Positions 25,739 through 39,500 of a stretch of DNA of 64,000 bases are shown here, in pieces (positions within the stretch are counted from its first letter, which is position 1; each line of letters starts with the position of its first letter). A program made the translations under genes and the position numbers. The notes under the pieces were generated by a model. The model was not told the DNA's origin, did not search any database, and saw only the letters and a program-made list of their open reading frames with translations. Source of the DNA: Mastigias papua (lineage: Eukaryota > Cnidaria > Scyphozoa > Rhizostomeae > Mastigiidae); the NCBI GenBank assembly GCA_964019165.1, contig OZ025272.1:3211993-3275992 (forward strand), read 5' to 3'.

Positions 25739-26530
25739 ATCGGTATTAACTTTGGAGTCCTTTAAACCTAATACCATTGAATTTAAAGAAATAATAAAAA
25801 TCCAGGTAGTGTTGATAAAGCTTGTACCTAGGGGAAAGGGTTCATAGCAAGCTTTCACAAAAGGGTAGAGAAAAGCGGCAGACAGGTTTAAAGTTATTAC
25901 TGTGAATTGCAGATATGTCTTATAGAAGAGAGCGAACTACTAAGTACCCTACAATTCGATAACTATAAATTATAATTGGCAATTTTGCACAGCCTCTAAA
26001 GAGATGTAGATAGCAGTAAGTTATCAACTTATGAATTACAGCTGTGCTTTTTATAGCACAACTGGTTTATTATGATCAAATCTTGTAGATCATCAACTAT
26101 GAGGCCAGCAGAGATAATAGAGAGTATAGCCTCAGTATTGATCCAGTATGACATTATATCGGAATGGGTTGTAAACTCGATACCATATTCATTTCATAAC
26201 GTATTCATAAGCGCATTGAAATCATACCGTATTCATCATCTTCTTCGTGTAGACGAAAGGCCAGTACGGTTTCAATTTGATGTCTTCAACAGGAACGCCA
26301 ATAGATGTAACAAGACTGTGACTTGTACTGGAACGAACCCAATGTACAAGAAGACGACTAGCCAAAGAGATGCAAATTAAGCAAAGACTTACTGAACTTT
26401 ATTTAAACTGTTTTTGACGTTGTTGTTATTTGTTTCATTTTATTTAAATCCGCTTCATTATTTACATTCATTGTTGCTTTACTGGTCTAATCCCTAATAA
26501 ATGTTGGTCTTGATAATATTCAGTACAGTC

Positions 26531-29074
26531 CCAGTCTGGTTGGGACTGAAAGATGTAGACGCTTTGGTTGGTACGTGCAAGTCCATAGATGTAGGACATG
26601 CTAGAACTTTTAGAAGTAGGCATAAAAGACAGGTAGGCATAGAAGAAAGTTACGATTGCTTAGAACAATTATAGAATCTTAACGATAAGTTGTTAGATTG
26701 GTAAATCGATGATCTGTATTGATTTTGGTAGGGGTATAGGAAGCCTCGATTTCACAGGCTTCAGTGATCGCGGTCCTATTATTTCATTACATTATTCGGA
26801 AAGGGTTGCCTGAGTAACAAATTTGGATTGCAAGGTGTCTGTATAAAAACTTGCAAAACATGGCATGAGTATTTACCAAATACCTAAGCCTAAATCCAAA
26901 ATATTAACACCTGAAATGCACGACGTAAAAGTAGATTGCTTCCATTTATGGGTGTCGAGAATAGATGCCTGAAGATAGAGTACAAACTACTTAGTGAAAG
27001 GGCACGCTATGTCAGAAAAAACGGGAATTATGCAAAAAAAGACGAGGGAAAAAATTATGAGTCAATTTTACACATTTTCTACAAACTTCAATGAAGAACA
27101 CAGCAGCGAATGAGCGACATATTTAGACTTTCATGAATTTCCCGACCAATATAGAAGTGGACAACAAAATTGCCCAAAGAAGGAACACCCTTTCCTTTAT
27201 CACTGGGAGAGCGTACTGTACCTCATGTACAAACCAGTTATTTTGCACGATATCATATGAGAATTCCTACGCTCTAATATTCAACATAGAATGGAAAAGC
27301 AGTAGTATGATGTCGTAGTTCGTATTCCATTATGGTTCTGTAGTCAGGGCGTTGTCAATTTTGTTTGAATGCATTGACAATAACTAGTTGCACAACACGA
27401 TCATCATGGAGCAAAGTCACAATGTCTTTAAAAGCCCCGGAGGAGACCAGTTTGTAAGTTTTATTCGAAAGTTTTGCACAGGCACTGATGATGAACAGTT
27501 AAACAGATTCTTGCACATTACCTGTCTTTAATGTAAGGGCCTACTAGTGGATAGGAGGACCAAGAGGATCAAGGCAGGATAACAGAGAGTGCTAGAGGGT
27601 TTTGATTTGCTTCTAAACAAATAAAAAGAGGGGTACTTTCTTTAACTGTGCGGTAGTCACCTTGTAGTTCATCATCAGATACAAAGCTCCAGCACCTGTA
27701 ACTATTTCGGGCAGGCGCAGGTTCTAAAATTTACTACCGATTCCTACATCTCATAATACTAGCATTTACCAATTCATATCCATTTCCATGTTCACATCTT
27801 TCATTTAAAAGAAGCATGTTAAAGTAGCTCATGACTGATTCTATTGCAAGGTGTCTTGATAAATGGTGATATTGTCGGGACACAAAAACCCTGGGTGCAA
27901 AATGTGCAAACTGTGCGCCGAAGATACTACAAGGAAGAAGTGTGTTTCCACTCCGAGCGCAAGATTAGCACAAGGGACCATACATTTATGATGTTTAAAA
28001 GAACTCGCAATTTCCATCCCCCCTTCCCTTGTCTGGAACAGTCTTAAAGCTATACAACCCCACCCTTTAAGACGTCCAAACTATATTTCCCACCCCCATC
28101 CCAAATGCAATCAAGAAAGTCAATTAAGAAACTACATCTGTCACAAAGAAGATAGCATAGATAGCCGGTAATGACTTAATATTATTAAAATATAATAGTT
28201 TCTAGTGGTTGAAACAACTAAAAAAGATTAAGTGTTATGACATATTGAAGTGTTCTCGTAACGGTAGCTTAGTTTTGTTTAGAGGAACAGTTTTATGGCA
28301 ACGGTTTGTTATTGGGAAATGAGCAATGACTGAATGGATAGATGGATGAATGGATTGATGGATGACTGGATGGATTGATGGATGACTGGATGGATGCATG
28401 AAATAAGTATGGGATTGCTGAGGGCATGTTAAAGAGAATAGAATCCAATAACTATAATTTTCAAAGATCACCTCATCTCCCTCTCTAAGACGGCTAAAAA
28501 AGGCTTAAACTCATCGTACCCCTTCCCCCCTCTTTGTCGACGTCATATATGTATGGCCACCAAGCGGAAGAACTTTGCAGCCAAAGAAATGCAATATGGA
28601 CAATGAATGAATCGATGAAAACTGAACGGAAATTCAAGTTGCCATGAGCATGCGCCAGGAATCTCATTATTTGAGTACATTTTGTGGGTACTTTACGGTT
28701 CTGGCTTCATAGTGGCTCCAAGTTCTGAGAATGGTGGGCATTTTTCAAAGGAAACTTGTGGAGTGATGGTATAGTAAATGTTGTGGCAAGGACGATTTTG
28801 ATAAGGCTTGGAATTCTCAACCAAATATTATACAACATCAAAACTTCTTGTAAATTTAACACTTCGAAGTAAATTTTAATTTCATGGTAAAGGTTAGTAT
28901 TATTGCTATACGCATATTATTGATATATACATTTGGTTGGACAACCTACAAGTGCTAGATAAAACATTTTCTTGAATAATTGCAATTTCAACAAGTTTGA
29001 GGACACTATTGTAAATTTCTTCACCATTGAAGTTTTCAGCTATGATCCAGGTTTTAAGCAAATTCTCAAACTTA
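26531..29074. other. Gene-poor spacer right of the duplication
   Basis: No gene seen. Short open frames (up to about 70 codons) have no recognisable motifs and no consistent splice context. It contains the microsatellite at 28,329-28,400. Confidence 0.5.
28329..28400. repeat. GGAT-type microsatellite
   Basis: Imperfect array of GGAT, GATG and TGAT words (GATGGATGACTGGATGGAT occurs twice) covering about 70 bp. Confidence 0.9.
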
Positions 29075-29356
29075 GGGAGCAGTCATTATTTATGGTCGGG
29101 GGGGGGGTGGGAACTGAGGAGAAAGTATTATGCATCTTCAAAAAATTTACCCCACCATTTGCTTAAGTCAAAGTTTCTTTACTCCACCGAAGGAAAACAG
29201 TAAAGCAAGGCTGCATTTATGCTTAAATACGGTACATGTTACACTACCTCTGTGTTGAAAAACTATTCTGCTACCCCACCTAACGTAGCTTATTTTTCAT
29301 TTACCCCACCATTTTATCTTCAGTCCCCACCCCGGTCATAAATAATGACCACTCCC
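29075..29356. mobile_element. PIF/Harbinger-like MITE (282 bp)
   Basis: The left end GGGAGCAGTCATTATTTATG and the right end (complement GGGAGTGGTCATTATTTATG) form terminal inverted repeats that continue for about 30 bp. Both ends are flanked by TTA (29,072-29,074 and 29,357-29,359), the usual 3-bp target duplication of PIF/Harbinger elements. No coding capacity inside; a G-run follows the left terminus. Confidence 0.8.
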
Positions 29357-29359
29357 TTA

Positions 29360-30725
29360 GTCCTGAATGTCATGCTGAATACCAATGGCTCGAGGTATAC
29401 CTCTACATGTGGACACGCTGTTAAAGCACTATCATAATCCTTACTTGAATATAAGGTATGGGGTAACTTACTAACCGATGTATACAATACCTTTAGTTAG
29501 GTCAATGTACACAGAAAGCTAGATATCGGTGGGTAGTTCTACACGAAAATTTATTTAATATTGCAACAGCAATCGCTTCCAAAAACGATTTGACTCCATT
29601 TGTGATGTGAATATCATTTGCAATGTAAGGATGATCTTTTGTAATGGATCTACAGAAGTCGCTTTTATGCTGGGCCCAGGAATTATGTATCACTTTCGAA
29701 ACATGGCTAAGGTGTATTCTATAGAGACTGGACGCCGAAGGTGCTCAATGGAGCAAGTGTGTTAGGAGAGCAGGGCCTATGGCTAAATGCAAAACACAGT
29801 AAAATTGCGCAAAAACCATGAAAAAGCAATAAAACAAATCCGAAAAATAAGTTTTCCAATTGAGGGACGTACAAGTAAAGTACTCACCAAGTCTTCTTGT
29901 TTCTAATGAGAAGACAAACACCGAGCATTCACGTTACGCTATTTCAAATTGCTTGCTTTGGTTCCTGTATATTTTGAAATAATTCAAAATGGCCGCCAAA
30001 TGCCAAATTTGCTCTACTTATCATGCGCGAGTGTGACGTTTAGCGCCTTCGGGGCTTCTATATCGCTGATTCTAGCAACATTTCATTAGTACCGAATAAT
30101 TGGGGGATGGGAACAAGCGGGGGTTTGAAAATGTTCCGAAAGTTAATAAATGGAGGGGGTTGAATCAAATAGGAATTGAAAAACAGAAGATATGTGAATA
30201 ACTTAGGAAGATTGACTAATCATGGAATGGCAATAAAAAAGGAACTAAATAAAATTACAGTCATAGTGTAAGCGGTTATTTCCAATAACTGTCTTTATGG
30301 TCACTAAGTTTACATCCAAGTTTAGCTTAAGCTTCATTAAGACACTGATCTCAATACAAAGTTTTTTACAGCGCAAAAATCAAAAATGAAATTAAATAAC
30401 CATTGCTTAAGAAATATTATTTCTAAGTCTCCGTTATCCATATAAAATTAAGAAGTTAAAAGATGAGTTTTTCATAAGGGCTTGAATTTTCCAAAGCTTG
30501 GAGAATGTCTCAAAATTGTTAAAAGTGCATTGAAATCTTGAATGATACTTTAGTAGAACGTTTTGTGATAGCTCGACGAAGTTGATAATAGTACAAGTAA
30601 ATTACTCATTTGTCTCGTATAATGATTGTGAATATCCCTGTAATAAGATGACATTTTCAGATAAATACAAAGGATTAAGCTTAAGCATTCCACTTAAAGC
30701 ATTTGCACATAATTGAAAGACGATA
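29360..30725. other. Spacer with a possible degraded inverted-repeat element
   Basis: No gene seen. TATAGAGACTGGACGCCGAAGG near 29,720 and the complement of 30,038-30,063 (TATAGAAGCCCCGAAGGCGC) are similar and inverted, about 350 bp apart, which hints at an old MITE. The rest is AT-rich without recognisable features. Confidence 0.35.
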
Positions 30726-31415
30726 TTAATATCTCACCTGGCCAGTCTTGATGCAATCAAGTTGTCTTATCAGTTCAGAAGTGTGATGGCATCTATGAAT
30801 TCGGTGTATTAGTCTTGCTGCAAAATTATGAATTTGTTGAACTTTCTGCGAGATGGTACTGGTAGCAAGGGCATAAACAATTTCACCAACATCTATTTTC
30901 AATACAACCATGGTGCTGACAGCATTCCTAAATGTAGTTTTTGGTCATTGATCCTCTTACTTTTGAAAGTAGAATATGTTGTCCAGTAAAGGCTTCTTTA
31001 ATGTCTGTTATATGATCTTTCCATGTCATAATTGTCATCAAGTTTCACTCCGACATATTTTCTACAACTTACATTGCTTTTACGAAACATCTATTTATGG
31101 TTAGAGACTTAAGACGAGTAGGGGTGCTTTTGTACTGTTGCATTATTTCTTATATAATATATTGGAATTTATCTCGGTAGATGTTTAATTTGTTTTTGAG
31201 AAAGCCAATGTACTATTGCATTACAGCATCGTTACAAATTAAGAAAATAGGTCTCAATTGATTTCGTTGTGCAGCTGGAAAAAAGTTGCAGACATGTAAA
31301 CCGATTTCAGATGCTGAAACCTGCATATACCTTGCAACAATTTCTGGAATTTCATTTATTCAGAGTACAAAGAGTACCGGACAGAGCACGGAGCCTTGAA
31401 GAAAACCACATTGTA
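30726..31415 (-). mobile_element. Decayed LINE reverse-transcriptase fragment
   Basis: On the - strand, 31,413-31,362 reads QCGFLQGSVLCPVLFVL, then a stop, then INEIPE. This matches the reverse-transcriptase motif usually written as QGSVLGPxLFxLYIND. Further along, 30,911-30,726 reads VQQIHNFAARLI followed by a QLDCIK segment, matching the thumb region after the polymerase domain in CR1/L2/RTE-type elements (QxxxARLI...LHWLPV). Many stops and frame changes lie between, and the YADD box is not visible. The element is dead and truncated. Confidence 0.75.
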
Positions 31416-33500
31416 AGATTTCTTGGTTTGATATCAACGAGTTTCCTTTCATAATTTTTTGTCACAATTTTGAAGATAGGAGCAAACCAAAAGACAGAAT
31501 GACATTCAAACCCATATTTGAATAATTTAATCATCCATTAATACAGTTGCCTTAACACGGTATTCTTTCATATTTGATGAGTTTATCAGTGATAAGTAAA
31601 TGAGAAAAGTCTCAGGGAAGGATCTTAATTTCACTGACAAATCCTCAAAATCAATAAAATCATGGAGATGGCATAAATGAAGGAGGGGCGGAGAAAAAGA
31701 AAAAACTAAGAATCGGAGGAACCAATCATACTGCTCGAATTTGTACCACGTGACCCATTTTAGCCCGATTTTAATGGTCTGTTGGGGGATCCTAACCAAA
31801 CTCGGTGTAGGGGTTCTCCTTGGGGTCTACGTACTCATAAAGGAGGGATAACAAGACTAACGGGCTTGGCAAACCTACAAGTCTCCAGACATAAAAGTCT
31901 CAATATTTAGAATTTTTACTTTCAAAATCCTGGATATACGACAAAAAACTGCAGCGCTAAAAATGGCAGTCATCAGTAGTCCCTTGGCGGTCCATTTTCT
32001 TTAAGCCTCAAGGCCCAACAGACAATTGAAATGAATTAGTATTGTCTCACTTCTATGTATTGATCATTAATTCGGGTTTGTCTATTGTCAATTCCAAAAG
32101 GTTTTTTTAGAAAAGCTATGAAAATAAGACAGAACACCGTGCACAATGTTTCGTGATGTAGTTGATTAAACAATTTTCCAACTAGTGAGAACGATACCTT
32201 AAGGGCAATGAAAAACAGACAATGAGGCTTACAACAAAATACAATCTTCTTGACACGTTGTTTAAAAATCTCAAACACTAAGGATACAACACTATGGAAT
32301 CTCAGCCTTACTGCAGCCAATGAAAGTGCGCACGAAAACCTACTTAAATCTACTTACAATCTACTGTGAGACAAGTTACAGCAAAAGGGTTCAACTAAAC
32401 ATGGGGGAAGTCCGAAGCGGGCATTTCGGTCTTGGAAGCTTAAAGTTCTGCAACATACTTACATAGCAGGTGCGAAAACTGTCGATAAATGTGATAAAAT
32501 AATTAAAACTTTTGGAATAGATAAATAGATGATGATTAACGAACTCGTTTTGGTATGTAGCGGCAATCTAAACGGGCTTACTGTAAACACACAGATCAAA
32601 CTTTATCTCAAAATCATCTTGTACGGAATTGAGCAAATAATCACATTAATATTGAAGGAACAAATTTTTTATTGAAATATTCAAATTAATGTTTCCAGTC
32701 GAATCAGGCTCCATTGACAGTCAAACTGACAAAGTATATCAAAGCAATTAAGAAATGTGAAATGAAATCATTTTGGTAGATTTCAAAGGCAAAGCTGTGA
32801 ACTGACCAACAAAAATAGGGTGATATTTTGTAAAAAGGTTCGAGTCAACACTCTTCTTGGTTGAAAAAGTTATATTCTTAAACAGATAGACTGCTAGAGA
32901 TCAACACATTTCTGTGAAAATCAAGGGTCATGTTTAACATTCGTTTTAATGTATATCAATTCTTCATCAATTTACAATACTCAAGCGTTGCAAAACTAGT
33001 TTACAGTGACTGGAAAATTCAGCAGAGAGAGCTTTAGGCTGGAAGTAATTTAGTGAAAGCAACATTCATAGAGTCTTATCGTCGTCTGTCATTAAATCCA
33101 AGAATGTTCTGTGCCTAGAAATGATAGAAAGCAGATTGGACTAATCTTGGTGCTACAAAAGTTTGCGACAATGTCTGTGAACATAAACTGCAGTAAAACG
33201 AATATGGAAACTTCCGTGATTAAATTGATTTCATAATGATGCTGTTTCATTTATATTTTCAGCAGTCAAAAAATTGAAGAAAACCGATTTCAAATTGCAC
33301 TGACCAAAGCGTAAATATTCATCTACCCACAAAACCAGAAAGTTGCTGATGTAGACCAATGGAACATAACGGCAATAGCAAGCCATGCATGGCACATAGC
33401 GAAGCGAATTGAACATCACATCACCAAATAAGGTAGAGTTACGGATAAGACAATTTAATGAAATAAATGGAATCGTAATCATGACTAAATTCATACATAC
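31416..33500. other. No gene recognised; may hold the last COQ9 exon
   Basis: I see no recognisable protein or element. The C-terminal coding exon of COQ9 (about 10-20 residues) and its 3' UTR should lie here on the - strand, but no candidate stands out. Confidence 0.4.
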
Positions 33501-36500
33501 CGTTGACACAAGCACGGACAGTCCACTGCATGCCGCGTTAGCGGCTGCCTCCACCTTAAATATTGAATAAGCTAATGATACCCCGAAAGGATTTATACAG
33601 AAAACAAAAATATGCTCTTTATGATTTAAAAGAAATACTCACTTTCAGGGTCCTCCAAGAATATGTGCAAGTTACGATAAAGCAAATATCAATATCAATC
33701 TACAATATTTTTTTGCCTTTCCCCCCTTCTCCAATGTTGTGTATCAGTGATGTAATAGTGGCATCTCTTCCAAATCATTCGCTTAACGGTGCAGCAATAC
33801 CCTGTCTATAAAACCCAATGTTGTTTCAAGGGGGAGTTGACTACATTCAACAGTTCTTCTACGAACAGTAGTTTCTCAAGGAAAATGTTGCTTCTCAATA
33901 GAGTATCACTCAAACCATTAGAATATAAGGTTCAATGGGACAGATATACATTGTTGTGACATAACATTGCAGAAGACAATGATTTGATTTGCAAACCAAA
34001 ATAACAAATATACGAGAGAAAGACATGAAAACATACCGATACCGCTGCTTCTTTAACTTTAGCCGCATTTTCTAAGCTGTCTTGAACAAATTTTTTGGTA
34101 CAATTGAAATCTGGTGATCGATCCCGGGTCATGAAGAGCTCTAAAAAAATTTTAACTTTTCCATGATGCTCCGTTTAAATTCAAATGTTATTACCATTAA
34201 CTGTAGATAAGCACATGACAACAAAATCAACATATAACATGACTTCCTATATTATTGTATGCCATAGGGTCTTAAGTAGGTTGGAAATAATACACAAACC
34301 AACCTCTAGCATATAACTGTACAGTGAATATTACCTGAAGCTCCATAAATGGCAGCAAGACCACCTCGTTTTGTATACCAGTTAAACTATAAACAAAGTG
34401 TACAAAATTAGCAAACCTACAAAGTTAGCTGGCAAGTGTGATTCATTAGACAATAAATGGAAAGTCATAGAGCAAGAACGACGAATGCCAATGGAAGTTA
34501 TAAGAAGGTCCTCGATTTAAAATTAACATACAATATAAGTGTTGAGAATTAATAGGATTTATTCTACTATGAGTAAACAAATCCCATTTTCATGAAAGAG
34601 AAAAAATTACTTCATGAAGGATCTAATTTAACGGATTATCTTGAGCATCACCTAGATAAGGAAACTTAACGAACAATAACATTATTAATGATGAAAAATC
34701 TATAGGGCGTCACAAAATCCTTGCTTGACCAAGTTGTTACTAATAATATTTGCATGAGGCTTTCGCTGCTAGAGACTACTTAACATTCAAGTAAAGCAAG
34801 AACTGCAGGTATGAAAAGAATGACCTATAGGCATTATCCACAAGCCTCAAAAGTCACTATGAGCCAAACCAAAAGTTTCATAGATATTTTGGTTCCCTAG
34901 AACGGCTTCAAAGCAAAATGAAAACAAGCTCTAACTGTCTATCTTAGCAATAAAGTTGATATTGGGAGGATAGCTATCAATGTGATCGAGAAGCAGATAC
35001 TTTGAAAATGAGTTGTAACAAGAAAACCAGCAAAAATACAATTTACACGGAATCTGACATAATCCGAAATAAAGTAATATTCCATTCATTAGGGGCCATA
35101 AATTACAAAAATAATCCGTTTAAAGGCCAGCACGAGAAAGTGAAGGTCACCCCTTTCGGAAAGCGAGTTTCGTATTTCCTCAAGTATGTATCCATTTACT
35201 GTTGGAGAGTGAACAGAGAGACAGAGAGACAGAGAGACAGAGAGGTTCTCAATAAGTAAGGTGCATGTAGAACAAACAATTTGTAATCCACAGTCTGGCA
35301 CTTGTTCAACTCACCAACAACAGCTCTCAAAATATGCTGGAATCACATGGCAGTAAACAGGTTTTCTTCAGTGCCAAGTGCACAACGAGTTTGTTACAGA
35401 AACTTTCTATAGCCAGAGTTACTCTATTTCTGTTGTAAGGCTTAATATGTAAATGAAAAATAGATACAATATTGAAGTGCTTACGTCTGTAGAAGTGTCG
35501 CCAGCATGATACCATACTTCATCAACCATATGTGCGAGACTCTCCATTGCAGCAGGGGCATTGTCAGGGCGCACGAGTAATTGCATTGCCTACGGAAAGC
35601 CAAAAATAGTTCCCAGCATGTTGAATTGGTTCCAGATTCCTTTCGCAGATTTGATCCAAAACATGCAGTAGCATTTAAAAGGGAACCAATGCGACAGAAA
35701 ACTCAAAGCAACACGGGCCACTAAACCAAAGTATACACTTCGTCTCCCTCTTCACATTCTTAGTTGCAATTCTTACCATGGGCCTTGCTACCGAGTTCGA
35801 TCACAGGGGTGCAAAGTAAAATTGTTTTGAAAAGAGGATGGAGCATCTGACTGAGTATTAACTAGGAAAAGATTGGCACTAAAAGCCATTACCAATGCTT
35901 GTTAATGATAAACTATTTCTATCTAGTAATATAACCGTCTCCATAGTTCTTCTGGCTTCTCAATTTGACTAAAGGAAGGAAAAAACAGCAGGCACTTATA
36001 TCGACAAGAAGCTTTTCGATTTTTCAAAATTTTCTTTTATGCTAAACAATGCAAATATACCTGGGGCCAAGTGTGGATGTATGGTTGTAGCATATTTAAT
36101 CTAAGCATAATTGCATCTTGAATGAAGGCTGTTGTTGATCTTTTCCTAAATAGTATAGAAACAATTCCATTTCAGCATTTACACCCTAGAACATGCTAAA
36201 CAATAAACTATTGAAAAATTGATAAAAATGCAAAGTCTGTCATAGAAGTCTTCCTCTTTGATATTAAAATAGTAGTGATTAAACAGCACAAATTTTTGAC
36301 ATCCAAAGGCAATCACACTGATAAACCAAATGCTTGCAAGCTAAATGACATGAAGATTCATTCACAAAGAACTTTGCTCTTTTTCAAATTTAAATGCTAC
36401 TGCAAAACTAAACCACATTAGAAATGTGTCTAGATACACCTTCATCAATAGCATGATCATTTGGAATGCTATAGAAATGTCAAAATGATGCATAGTGTGT

Positions 36501-39500
36501 TGGTATACTTTACCAACTGTCCAAGCATCCACAATTCCTACATGTGAACAAGCCTTGCCCAGAAAGGCACTCAATCAAGCAAAAGCACCTAAAGCATGCC
36601 TAAAATTATGCATGAGATGCAATAGGTGGAGCATCCAAATTCTTGAAGTTGAAAGAAAACAATATGCCTAAATTGTACAAGGAACTTGTCTTTTAGAGTA
36701 CATTTCTTTGGCTTGGGGGAAGGCCTCATTAGAAGGATGGGATATCACTTGTACCTCATAAGAAGTGGCAGGAAATGCTCCAGCAAAAATCAAAATTAGA
36801 GACATCTTATTTTTCTTCAAGTAAGAATAGTTAAGTGTGAGATATGTGTGTAAAATGTTGATTGGATATGAGAAAGCAAACCAGCAATCATGAGACATAC
36901 ATGAAATAGACAAAAAATTTGCAAGTTTCACTTGCACTATGTGAAGGTTGGCAACCATGCATAACAGATAGTTATCTAAACTCCTTCCTTTTTCTCTACT
37001 CATCTAGCCAGAGATCAGACTAGTTGATCTTAAAATGCAGTTTCATCTTCTATGCCTTTTTACAATGAATATTCTAATTCACTTGGATTTGTCAAATGAA
37101 GTGAGAAGCACACTTTGCTTTATAGTATGACTTTCACTGTGGTTTTTATCAGACTCCTGCTCTTAATCAGGCTACACTTTGCAACAAAGTTATATCAAAA
37201 AAATTGCAGGATTCTCTTTAATAGATGCAAGACAATACTCATTGAGTTAGAAAAGTGGGCAACTATGGCCTACTAAATAATTGCAAATAAACAGCATGGG
37301 ATAGAAATCTTACGGAATGTCAGGAGCATCCGGTAACTCATTATTTACTTTTGATTCTTCTAAAAGTTGTTCAGCTAACTTTGCATTGCACTCTTCTATG
37401 AAATGCAACACCAGGTCTCCGGGGCCTCTGGGGAAAAGTCCTTCAATAGCAGAAGACAGTCCTTGGGCCTCAGCTCCTTTCTGTAAGGCCACATCAGTCC
37501 ATCCATGCTCAGGTACATATTCTAATGCAGAGTTTAAGATCTGTCTTTTCATATCATCTTCTGAATCATAATAGTAGTAATCTTCACCATCCAGGTCTTC
37601 ATCATCTTCTGTGCTGTCAGTTGCACTTAAAGCAAAAAGTTGAAATCACTTACAATAAAATAGCAATAAAAAACAACCTTGAGTTTAAATTCTGAAGATC
37701 TCTTATATGTGATAGTATGCACAAAACATGCCCGGTCAATAGGTGCTCTTCCATCAGCAACATATAAGTAAAAACACAACTTGAACAGCAAAATTGCTAG
37801 GTAGAATATTAAAATCTTTATGTACCTATACAAAACACCAAAAAAGTGACTACATGATTAAGAAATCTAACTTTATCTTTTCTAGGTTGGTTGCTAAGGT
37901 TCCCAAAAAGGAAATTATCAGGCATATACTGGGCAACTTGGTGCATTTCCAGCTTATGACATGAAAGTTAAGAACAATCATATTTGCAATTCCATAAATT
38001 AGGGGGTGTGTCTTAGAGATACCAGGGCTTCAGTATCATGAAGAAGGGTGGCAAGCACCTCCCCTCACCCACTTAACTTCCCATTGCTGCCCACCAATCT
38101 GCTGCTGTGCAGACAGTGGAAAGAAATCAGAATCATGAAACAAGTTGCATTTATTTATACAACTAGATTAATACTCTACAACTACAGTTACCGAAATACA
38201 TGCCACTCATAGTGGTCAAAGACACAACATCATTTAGTCTCCACTATGAGTGGCACTAACAAATTTTCAAATTAAACCATGTATAATACAAAATATGCAA
38301 ATGAGATTTAGCAGGCCTTTCCTGGAGATGTGGGCTATAGCCCGCTCCTGCGCAAATCCCGTGCAAAATGAATTTGTGAGGGCTTTTTTCCGCCCACGCA
38401 GTTTTTCAAAGCAACATTCTCATTTAATCACGCAGCCTAGCTTCCCAGTGTTTGAACTACTTACCATTAAATATCAGTGTGGTAAATAATGTCTATGTGT
38501 TTATAAAATGGTGTTATAAATAGGAGATTTCCGTTTCCTTATATAGCAAATGTTAACAACTTTTGTATTACCCTCTTAAAACTTTCAATGGAATAGGAAA
38601 TGTTTCCACACAAAAAGAACAGCCTATAGCATGATTACAGTTGTAATGCAAACTTTTAAGGTAGTAGTACACACAAAAATGCCTTCCTAAGGTGAATAGT
38701 GTTTAAAGAATTGGCAAGGTAATGTATTTTTGCCTTTGAAAATACTCAAATGTAAAAACTAATCAACAGTTCTGCAAGGGCTAAATAGCCCACACAGCCA
38801 AATCGGCAAGGGCTTTTTATAGCCCACCTGGTATTTTTTCCCGGAGAGGCCTGATTTAGCATAATTTCTGTCAGAACAAAAAACAGAGAAAGGACAATCA
38901 AAACAAAACAAACAAAATAAGGGGCACTGCAAACCATCAATGTTCTACAGAGCCGGTGTGCTTTAACCACCCAGTCACATGCCCATTTAAAACATAACAA
39001 GCATATCAAAGGATGATCTATACCATATTTCATTTACTTCAAAGCTGTGAACTCAAAAGAAACCTCTTTCAGGAAAAGAGAAATATTTCTAATCATCCAT
39101 GAACAGCCATAGAAGAACAGTCATAGAACATTACAGGTAACTGACTACATCATATTTGTGAGAAAACAGATGATATGAAGTAAAGGTGTACCTCTCTAGT
39201 ATCATACCATCCATAGAAAAAGTAGGACCTGCATCTTGCCTAAAAGTAAATCATAAACATGTGCCATGATTAATGAAAATATATCACATATGATGCCAAG
39301 CTATTATTTACTATATTATCTATAATAGTATTATCATGTATTATCAGCTATCATAGCATATCATTATGTATATATGGCTCATTATAGAAAAATTGATTAA
39401 AATATTTTGACATATAATTCCATTGCTAAATATTACATGTAATATAGCATATCATACTGAACAATTCACTGGTAAAATATAACACATAATGGGGACATCA

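Larger units (their letters stand above)
13175..26530 (+). repeat. Tandem duplication unit B (about 13.4 kb)
   Basis: Second tandem unit, homologous to unit A in exons, introns and flanks. Differences include replacement of the 980-1,350 stretch of unit A by unrelated sequence at about 14,065-14,865, an extra segment of about 300 bp after exon 4 (about 17,454-17,752), and a longer last large exon. Exons are more alike than introns, but introns can still be aligned by eye, which points to a fairly recent duplication. Confidence 0.9.

Noticed and set aside
33231..33554. 107-codon frame on the - strand
   Set aside because: Only its first 18 codons form COQ9 exon 9; the rest runs past a good donor (GTATGT) into the intron.
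36362..37003. Two - strand frames of 70 and 111 codons in a COQ9 intron
   Set aside because: No recognised motif; located between confirmed COQ9 exons at 37,314 and 36,145.
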